DNA from: a bacterium
GTDB lineage: Bacteria; Desulfobacterota; Anaeroferrophillalia; Anaeroferrophillales; Anaeroferrophillaceae
DNA: 11,340 nucleotides
Assembly: GCA_029940125.1 (NCBI GenBank)
Contig: JAOZRP010000044.1
Coordinates: 1 to 11,340, forward strand
Direction of reading: 5' to 3'
The translations under genes were made by a program, and so were the position numbers. Below, piece by piece: positions 6,865 to 11,340 of this stretch. The first letter of the stretch is position 1; every line of letters begins with the position of its first letter. The notes under the pieces were generated by a model. It ran no database searches and was not told the origin of the DNA. It saw nothing but the letters and a program-made list of their open reading frames with translations.

Positions 6865-8025
6865 TCAGTGGTCAACCGTTTCCAAAACTCCTTCGTGCCA
6901 TTGAAGCAGGTGTCCGGCAAGGCGGTTCTGGTTGGTATAGCGGGAATCGCTGATAAACCGCACCGGCCCGAAGACGGTCGTCATTTCAGTCGCGGCCAGC
7001 AGATCCCTGAGTTCATCGCGGGAAAAAGTCTGGGCCCGGGAGAAGACATCGGCAATGATTTCGAGGCTGGCATAGGCTTCGGCGGCATGGTAGTCAGGGT
7101 CTTTGGCGAAATTCAGTTTGTATTCCCGGGCGAATTCAGCCGCCCCGGCATAGGGCAGAAAATCCTTCCAGAGGACGACGGTTTTCAGCCCCTCGGCATT
7201 TTCCCCGGCGATGTCCCACATCTCCGGCCGGGAAAAATCCGGCGAACAGCCGAAAACCAGGGCCGGGGGAGATTCCATTTCCCGGCACCGGGATAAAATG
7301 ATGCCGGCTTCGCTGCTCCGGCCGGCCAGCAACAGTATTTCCGGCTGTTTTTCGGCCAGCAGTTCTCCCAGCCGCTTGAAATTTTTCCGTCCCGGGCGGT
7401 AGCCGTACCAGATGCTGAGGTCCAGCTTGAGGCGGCCGCACAGCTGCTTGAGCCGCCGCGCGGTTTCGGTTGTACAGATGCTGTTTTCATAGATAATGGC
7501 CGCGCTTTTGTATTCACCGGCATCCTGAATGGCGCGGGCGATGGGTTCCAGGAAATATTCTTCCTCCGGTGGACCAAGGCGAAAGATGTAGTTCCAGTTC
7601 TGACCGGTTATCCGGCGGCTGGACGCGGTACTGATTAAAAAAGGAATCTGCTGCTGCTGGGCGTACTTGGCCACGGCCCAGGCAGCCGGACTGCTGCAGC
7701 CGCCGGTCAACATCCGCAGGCTTTCACCCTTTTCCTCCAAAACCCTGCCGACTTCCCTGACTGCTGTTTCCGGGGTGGCGGCCGAATCAATGAAGACCAG
7801 GTTCAGCTGCCGGTCATGGTTTCCCGCTTCCTGATTGAACTTTTCGGCCGCCAGCTCAAAGGCCTGTTTTTCCATGGTGCCGATGGCTTCCCGGTAGCCG
7901 GTGAGCGGCAGCAGGACGCCGATGTCATAGGTTTCCCCGGCCAGCAGCCGGGATGGCGCGTAGCTCGCGAGCAGGAACAGGATTGCCAGGCCGGATACGG
8001 AGATGTTCAAGCAAATTTTTTTCAT
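6865..8025 (-). CDS. Periplasmic substrate-binding protein, branched-chain amino acid ABC type (Peripla_BP_6-like)
   Basis: A 386-residue secreted binding protein of the LivJ/leucine-binding type. The chosen start is ATG at 8025, because it gives a proper signal peptide: basic MKK, hydrophobic core about 8-22, probable cleavage after A29 (LLA, then GETYD). The frame stays open upstream to a TTG at 8115, but that adds 30 residues unlike a signal sequence. The mature part follows the family pattern: YDIGVLLPLTG (33-43), the ligand-site stretch LTGGCSSPAAWAVAKYA (106-122), IPFLISTASS (127-136), and DYHAAEAYASLEIIADVF in the C-terminal region (311-328). There is no lipobox Cys. No permease or ATPase gene lies beside it, so it may serve a distant transporter or act as a sensor input. 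It converges on the VWA gene with a 38-bp gap. The ligand is unknown. Confidence 0.87.
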   Translation of the reverse strand: MKKICLNISVSGLAILFLLASYAPSRLLAGETYDIGVLLPLTGYREAIGTMEKQAFELAAEKFNQEAGNHDRQLNLVFIDSAATPETAVREVGRVLEEKGESLRMLTGGCSSPAAWAVAKYAQQQQIPFLISTASSRRITGQNWNYIFRLGPPEEEYFLEPIARAIQDAGEYKSAAIIYENSICTTETARRLKQLCGRLKLDLSIWYGYRPGRKNFKRLGELLAEKQPEILLLAGRSSEAGIILSRCREMESPPALVFGCSPDFSRPEMWDIAGENAEGLKTVVLWKDFLPYAGAAEFAREYKLNFAKDPDYHAAEAYASLEIIADVFSRAQTFSRDELRDLLAATEMTTVFGPVRFISDSRYTNQNRLAGHLLQWHEGVLETVDH

Positions 8026-8068
8026 GGAGTTCCCAATAGGTTGGAGATGATATGTTGCGTAGCTTCCA

Positions 8069-8098
8069 GCTATACCATAAAAAAAAGAACGTTGTAAA
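8069..8098 (-). promoter_or_regulatory. Weak candidate promoter for the binding-protein gene
   Basis: Read on the minus strand, TTTACA (8098-8093) and TATAGC (8074-8069) are separated by 18 bp and lie upstream of ATG 8025. The -10 match is only four of six. A perfect TTGACA occurs further upstream (8115-8110) but has no -10-like hexamer at 16-18 bp. Confidence 0.3.
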
Positions 8099-8119
8099 GT
8101 AAGCAGCAATGTCAATCCT

Positions 8120-8135
8120 GGCTCAACGCAGAGCC
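8120..8135. repeat. Inverted repeat GGCTC-AACGCA-GAGCC in the divergent promoter region
   Basis: A perfect 5-bp dyad with a 6-nt centre, just upstream of the surE -35 box. It is flanked by GTCAA at 8111-8115 and TTGAC at 8137-8141, also complementary, though their centre is shifted by 1.5 bp. Placement between two divergent genes suits an operator, but chance is possible. Confidence 0.35.
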
Positions 8136-8136
8136 G

Positions 8137-8165
8137 TTGACTAATAACGGGAAACAGCGTATAAA
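8137..8165 (+). promoter_or_regulatory. Sigma-70-type promoter of the surE-miaB-vanZ-PHP operon
   Basis: TTGACT at 8137-8142 and TATAAA at 8160-8165 are separated by exactly 17 bp, each five of six to the housekeeping consensus. Transcription should begin near 8171-8173, giving an untranslated leader of roughly 54 nt before the surE ATG at 8226. This also rules against the GTG at 8172 as the surE start. Confidence 0.75.
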
Positions 8166-8225
8166 ACCGTCGTGTTTACGACCGGTAGCCGGTATGTTTG
8201 CTCAAAAACCGCGGATGACAAACGG

Positions 8226-8984
8226 ATGAAAAAAAGAAATATCCTCATTTCCAATGACGACGGCATTCACTCGTTCGGACTTCGGGTGCTGGTGGAAACC
8301 CTGGCTCCCCTGGGACGGGTGACGGTGGTGGCTCCGGACCGGGAGCAGAGCGCCTGCAGCCATTCCCTGACCTTGAGAAATCCCCTGCGGGTTGAGAAGC
8401 TGGAGGAGGGCTTTTACGCCGTTGACGGGACGCCGACCGACTGCGTTAACCTGGCGGTGAACGCGATCATGAAAGGCAGTTCCCCCGACCTGGTGGTTTC
8501 CGGCATCAATAAAGGGGGAAACCTGGGGGATGACGTTACCTACTCGGGCACGGTGGCCGCGGCTTTCGAGGGCACCCTGCTGGGCATTCCGTCCATGGCG
8601 GTTTCCCTGGTTATTGACCGGGAGCATCACTTTGAGACCGCCGCCCGGGTAGCCGCCGATCTGGCCGTGAATATCTTTCAGCAGGGGATGCCGGAAGATA
8701 CCCTGCTGAATGTCAACGTTCCCGACTGCCCCTGGGATGCTCTGTCCGGCTACCGCATTACCGCCCAGGGCAAGCGGATTTATTCCGACGCGGTGACCGA
8801 AAATACGGATCCCCGGGGACGGAAGTATTACTGGATCGGCGGTGACGTCCTCGGCGGCGTGGAGATAGAAAATTCCGATTTTCAGGTGGTGCAGGAGGGT
8901 TATGTCTCCATTACCCCCCTGCACCTTGATTTAACCAATTACCGGGTGATGGAAAGCCTCCGCGGCTGGGAACGGTCACGATGA
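8226..8984 (+). CDS. surE: 5'/3'-nucleotidase SurE
   Basis: SurE, a metal-dependent cytoplasmic nucleotidase that dephosphorylates nucleoside 5'- and 3'-monophosphates (and short polyphosphate in some species). From ATG 8226 it is 252 residues, the usual length. The start is supported by MKKRNILISNDDG, the family's N-terminus, and by GGATGA at 8213-8218. The metal site is complete: D11 and D12 in SNDDG, S42 in DREQSACSHSLTL, and N95 in VSGINKGGNLGDDVTYSGTV. VDGTPTDCV (67-74) and the FEGTLLGIPSMAVS segment are also characteristic. An upstream in-frame GTG at 8172 coincides with the predicted transcription start and would add an atypical 18 residues. The gene is the first of a four-gene operon driven by the promoter at 8137-8165, and its stop overlaps the miaB start (ATGA). 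Confidence 0.95.
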   Translation: MKKRNILISNDDGIHSFGLRVLVETLAPLGRVTVVAPDREQSACSHSLTLRNPLRVEKLEEGFYAVDGTPTDCVNLAVNAIMKGSSPDLVVSGINKGGNLGDDVTYSGTVAAAFEGTLLGIPSMAVSLVIDREHHFETAARVAADLAVNIFQQGMPEDTLLNVNVPDCPWDALSGYRITAQGKRIYSDAVTENTDPRGRKYYWIGGDVLGGVEIENSDFQVVQEGYVSITPLHLDLTNYRVMESLRGWERSR

Positions 8985-10291
8985 ATCTTTATCTGGAAAC
9001 CTACGGCTGCCAGATGAACGTCAATGACTCCCAGAAGATGGAAAGCCTTTTCGCCGCGGAAGGCTATGCTTTGGTGGCTGATTTCCGTCGGGCCGATCTG
9101 ATTGTCATCAACACCTGCAGCGTGCGCGAGAAGCCGGAACAGAAGCTGTTCAGCGCCCTGGGGCGCTACCTGCCGCTGAAGCGGCGGAACTCCCGGCTGG
9201 TGGTGGCTGTGGGGGGCTGCGTGGCCCAGCAGTGGGGAGCGGAGCTGCAGCAAAAATGCCCCGGGCTGGACATTGTATTTGGCACCCATGCCATCGACGC
9301 CCTGCCGGCCATGGTGCGGGAGGTCAGAAGCAGCGGCCGGCCGCAGCTGGATACCGCTTTTCGTTCGTCCATCCCGTCGCTGGACATTATTCCCCGTTAT
9401 GCCGCCGGAACCCTGACCGCTTTTGTCACCATCATGCAGGGCTGCAACAACTTTTGCAGCTACTGCATCGTTCCCTATGTCCGGGGGCGGGAGTACAGTC
9501 GTTCCAGTGCCGCCATCCTGGCGGAAATCCGGCAGCTGGCGGAAAACGGCATCCGGGAAGTGGTTCTCTTGGGGCAGAACGTGAATTCCTATGGCCTGCA
9601 GAATGAGGGAGAATTCAGTTTCCCCCAGCTGCTGGCCCGGGTCAATGAAATCCGCGGCATTGAACGCATCCGTTTTACCACCTCCCACCCCAAGGACATG
9701 TCCCCTGAGTTGATTGCCGCTTTTGCTGACCTTGATCATCTCTGCCCGCAGATTCACTTGCCCCTGCAGTCCGGTTCCGACCGCGTCCTGGCCCGCATGG
9801 GGCGGGGGTACAGCCTCGCGGACTATCTTGACAAGGTGGAGCGGCTGCGCCGCGTCAACCCGGAAATTGCTTTTTCTTCGGATATGATCATCGGCTTTCC
9901 CGGTGAAAGTGATGAAGATTTTCAACAGACCCTGGAAGCGATCCGCCGGGTGCGCTACGATACGGTTTATTCTTTCAAGTATTCGCCCCGTCCCGGAACC
10001 CGGGCGGCGACCTTTCCCGACCAGGTTGAAGAAGCGGTGAAGAAAGAGCGGCTGCGGATTTTTCAGGCCCTCCAGGATGAGATCAGCAGCGAAAATTTGC
10101 GGAAGCTGGAAGGCTCAGTCCAGGACATACTGGTCAGCGGTCCGGCCAAGCGGGGCGGAGACCAGTGGGTCGGGCGCACCGGCGCCAATCGGATTGTCAA
10201 CTTTTCCAGCCCTGAAAATCTCACCGGCCGCTTCGTGGCCGTGCGGATAACCCGGGCCTTGCGCCATTCGCTCAGAGGAGAACTTGCCTGA
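8981..10291 (+). CDS. miaB: tRNA-2-methylthio-N6-dimethylallyladenosine synthase MiaB
   Basis: A 436-residue radical-SAM methylthiotransferase that adds the 2-methylthio group to N6-isopentenyladenosine at position 37 of tRNAs reading codons that start with U. The three domains are in order: an N-terminal MTTase domain with auxiliary-cluster cysteines C10, C46 and C80 (ETYGCQMN, NTCSVRE, GGCVAQ), a radical-SAM domain with CNNFCSYC (C155, C159, C162), and a C-terminal TRAM domain from about 366 (LVSGPAK, VGRTGANRIVNF, LRGEL at the end). INTCSVREK, SHPKDMS and HLPLQSGSD favour MiaB over MtaB or RimO. ATG 8981 lies inside the surE stop, so translation is probably coupled; no strong separate Shine-Dalgarno sequence is seen. 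Confidence 0.96.
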   Translation: MNLYLETYGCQMNVNDSQKMESLFAAEGYALVADFRRADLIVINTCSVREKPEQKLFSALGRYLPLKRRNSRLVVAVGGCVAQQWGAELQQKCPGLDIVFGTHAIDALPAMVREVRSSGRPQLDTAFRSSIPSLDIIPRYAAGTLTAFVTIMQGCNNFCSYCIVPYVRGREYSRSSAAILAEIRQLAENGIREVVLLGQNVNSYGLQNEGEFSFPQLLARVNEIRGIERIRFTTSHPKDMSPELIAAFADLDHLCPQIHLPLQSGSDRVLARMGRGYSLADYLDKVERLRRVNPEIAFSSDMIIGFPGESDEDFQQTLEAIRRVRYDTVYSFKYSPRPGTRAATFPDQVEEAVKKERLRIFQALQDEISSENLRKLEGSVQDILVSGPAKRGGDQWVGRTGANRIVNFSSPENLTGRFVAVRITRALRHSLRGELA

Positions 10292-10292
10292 T

Positions 10293-10688
10293 ATGAATAA
10301 ACAGGTGTCGAAATCATCCCTGGTTGTCTGGTACCTGCTGCCCCTGGTTGGATATTGTGCCCTGATTTTTTATCTTTCCTCCCAGTCTCAGGTTGACCTG
10401 CCTTCCTTTACCCAGTCCGACAAGCTGCTGCACCTGATCGAGTATGCCGTCCTTGGCGCCCTGGCGTATCGCTTTTTTTGGCGCCTGCTGCCTGAGAAGT
10501 CAAGGGTTTTGGTGGTCATGGTTGCCTTTTTCTTCGCGCTGGTTTATGGTCTCAGTGATGAGTTTCACCAGTCTTTTGTCCAGGGACGTGACAGCTCCTG
10601 GCTTGACGTCCTGGCTGATGCCGCCGGGGGGTATGCCGGGGCCAGGATAATGATGATTCTGCTGCGAAAGGAGAACGTACATGATTGA
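10293..10688 (+). CDS. VanZ-like family membrane protein
   Basis: A 131-residue integral membrane protein with four predicted spans, at about 10-28, 46-63, 70-87 and 105-123. The family pattern is clear: KLLHLIEYAVLG (H47, E50), LSDEFHQSFVQGRDSS (D89, E90, H92, Q93, R99) and D105 in SWLDVLADAAGG. VanZ gives low-level teicoplanin resistance in some Gram-positives, but most chromosomal relatives, like this one, have no assigned function; the conserved polar residues in the membrane suggest an enzyme-like or binding role. ATG 10293 starts 1 bp after the miaB stop; AGAGGAG at 10274-10280 is 12 bases upstream, slightly far. A TTG at 10284 in frame would be only 3 bases from it, so ATG is preferred. 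Confidence 0.87.
   Translation: MNKQVSKSSLVVWYLLPLVGYCALIFYLSSQSQVDLPSFTQSDKLLHLIEYAVLGALAYRFFWRLLPEKSRVLVVMVAFFFALVYGLSDEFHQSFVQGRDSSWLDVLADAAGGYAGARIMMILLRKENVHD
10667..10673 (+). promoter_or_regulatory. Strong ribosome binding site of the PHP phosphatase gene
   Basis: AAAGGAG, 7 bases before ATG 10681, lies within the end of the vanZ-like gene. It fixes the start of the PHP gene and suggests independent, efficient initiation despite the 8-bp gene overlap. Confidence 0.75.
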
Positions 10689-11334
10689 CTTGCACACGCA
10701 TACGCTTTTCAGTGACGGGGTGCTGCTGCCGGCGGAGCTGGCCCGCCGGGCCCAGGTTCTTGGTTACCGGGTCCTGGCCATGACCGATCATGTAGACAGC
10801 TCCAATCTTGATTTTGTTCTCCCCCGGCTGGTTGCCGTCTGCGCCGATCTGCAGCCGGAAATGTCCATCACCCTGATTCCGGGGGTGGAGATCACCCATG
10901 TTCCCCCGGCCCTGATTGGATCCCTGGCCGCCCGGGCCCGCGACCTGGGGGCTAAAATCATTGTTGTTCATGGGGAGTCGGTGGTGGAACCGGTCTGCCC
11001 GGGGACCAACCGGGCGGCTTTGGAAAGTGATGTTGACATCCTGGCGCACCCGGGATTGATTTCCATTGAAGATGCGGCACTTGCCGCCCGCAACGGGATA
11101 TGTTTGGAGATTACCACCCGCCGCGGCCACAGCATCACCAACGGGCACGTGGCCAGAACGGCCCGGGAAGCCAATGCCCCGCTGCTGCTGAACAACGACG
11201 CCCATGCTCCGGGAGATCTGGTGACCTTGGATTTTGCCACGAAGGTGGCCAGGGGTGCCGGCCTGGACGATGAAGAATGGCAGTTGATGAGGAAGAAGTC
11301 AGAGGAACTGGTGCAAAAGGCTCTGGCGACCTGA
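10681..11334 (+). CDS. PHP-domain phosphoesterase (histidinol-phosphatase-like)
   Basis: A 217-residue single-domain PHP protein, complete within the window. The full set of PHP metal-binding residues is present: H5 and H7 in DLHTHT, D12, H37 in MTDH, E70 in PGVE, H97 in VVHGE, H123 in LAHPG, and D173 and H175 in NNDAH. This suits a trinuclear-metal phosphoesterase. Relatives of this compact type are often labelled histidinol-phosphatase-domain proteins, but true substrate assignment is lacking. No histidine-biosynthesis gene is nearby, and the operon partners (SurE nucleotidase and MiaB) make a nucleotide or sugar-phosphate substrate equally plausible. The phrase CLEITTRRGHSITNGHV (141-157) is a recognisable feature of this subgroup. 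The start is set by the strong ribosome binding site. The stop is 6 bases before the window end, so further operon genes may follow. Confidence 0.87.
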   Translation: MIDLHTHTLFSDGVLLPAELARRAQVLGYRVLAMTDHVDSSNLDFVLPRLVAVCADLQPEMSITLIPGVEITHVPPALIGSLAARARDLGAKIIVVHGESVVEPVCPGTNRAALESDVDILAHPGLISIEDAALAARNGICLEITTRRGHSITNGHVARTAREANAPLLLNNDAHAPGDLVTLDFATKVARGAGLDDEEWQLMRKKSEELVQKALAT

Positions 11335-11340
11335 AAGAAG

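Noticed and set aside
6843..6868. Possible terminator between the convergent VWA and binding-protein genes (CTGAC ... GTCAG)
   Set aside because: The stem is only 5 bp with a 16-nt loop and there is no T-tract on either strand.
8026..8115. Longer binding-protein start at TTG 8115
   Set aside because: The added 30 residues destroy the N-terminal signal peptide layout and overlap the candidate promoter elements; ATG 8025 gives a standard signal sequence.
8172..8225. Longer SurE start at GTG 8172
   Set aside because: It coincides with the transcription start predicted from the promoter at 8137-8165, and the extra 18 residues are absent from the usual SurE N-terminus.
8939..9925. 328-codon open frame on the minus strand opposite miaB
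   Set aside because: It lies across a gene with all six MiaB cysteines. Its length reflects GC-biased third positions, and its translation is low in known patterns.
1..11340. CRISPR array, tRNA, insertion sequence, prophage or toxin-antitoxin genes
   Set aside because: I looked for repeated spaced motifs, cloverleaf-like stretches, transposase or integrase motifs and small paired genes and saw none.

Overview
The window looks like the chromosome of a Gram-negative bacterium with a GC-rich core. The right-hand 8.4 kb has strongly GC-biased codon positions and carries a secreted branched-chain-amino-acid-type binding protein, SurE, MiaB, a VanZ-like membrane protein and a PHP phosphatase. A Desulfobacterota-like (former Deltaproteobacteria) host is my best guess, but no marker here proves it.

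Layout. (1) Positions 1-2664 are a lower-GC surface-glycan region. It holds the C-terminal part of a CDP-glycerol glycerophosphotransferase-like protein, apparently interrupted by an in-frame stop at 2-4. A GT4-type glycosyltransferase follows, translationally coupled to it by an ATGA overlap. A second GT4-type glycosyltransferase converges on these from the other strand with only 3 bp between the ends. This is probably the edge of a capsule, O-antigen or exopolysaccharide cluster extending to the left. (2) Positions 2665-2931 are non-coding, with one short perfect hairpin. (3) Positions 2932-6826 form a probable three-gene plus-strand operon: an 89-residue Cys-containing protein I do not recognise, a CbbQ/NorQ-type MoxR AAA+ ATPase, and a 926-residue NorD/CbbO-type protein with a C-terminal VWA domain. 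Such pairs remodel or activate metalloenzymes (RuBisCO, nitric oxide reductase), but no target enzyme is encoded here. (4) Positions 6865-8025 on the minus strand encode a solitary periplasmic substrate-binding protein with no transporter genes beside it. (5) Positions 8026-8225 are a divergent regulatory region with a near-consensus sigma-70 promoter (TTGACT, 17 bp, TATAAA) pointing right. (6) Positions 8226-11334 are a tightly packed operon, surE - miaB - vanZ-like - PHP phosphatase. Its junctions are an overlap of 4 bp, a gap of 1 bp and an overlap of 8 bp.

The most interesting unit is the middle operon: an orphan MoxR-VWA chaperone pair whose VWA protein has a long N-terminal extension and which is preceded by an unrecognised small protein. 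The left edge (an interrupted glycan gene and a sharp composition change near 2930) is the second point of interest. I see no CRISPR array, tRNA, rRNA, insertion sequence or phage gene.
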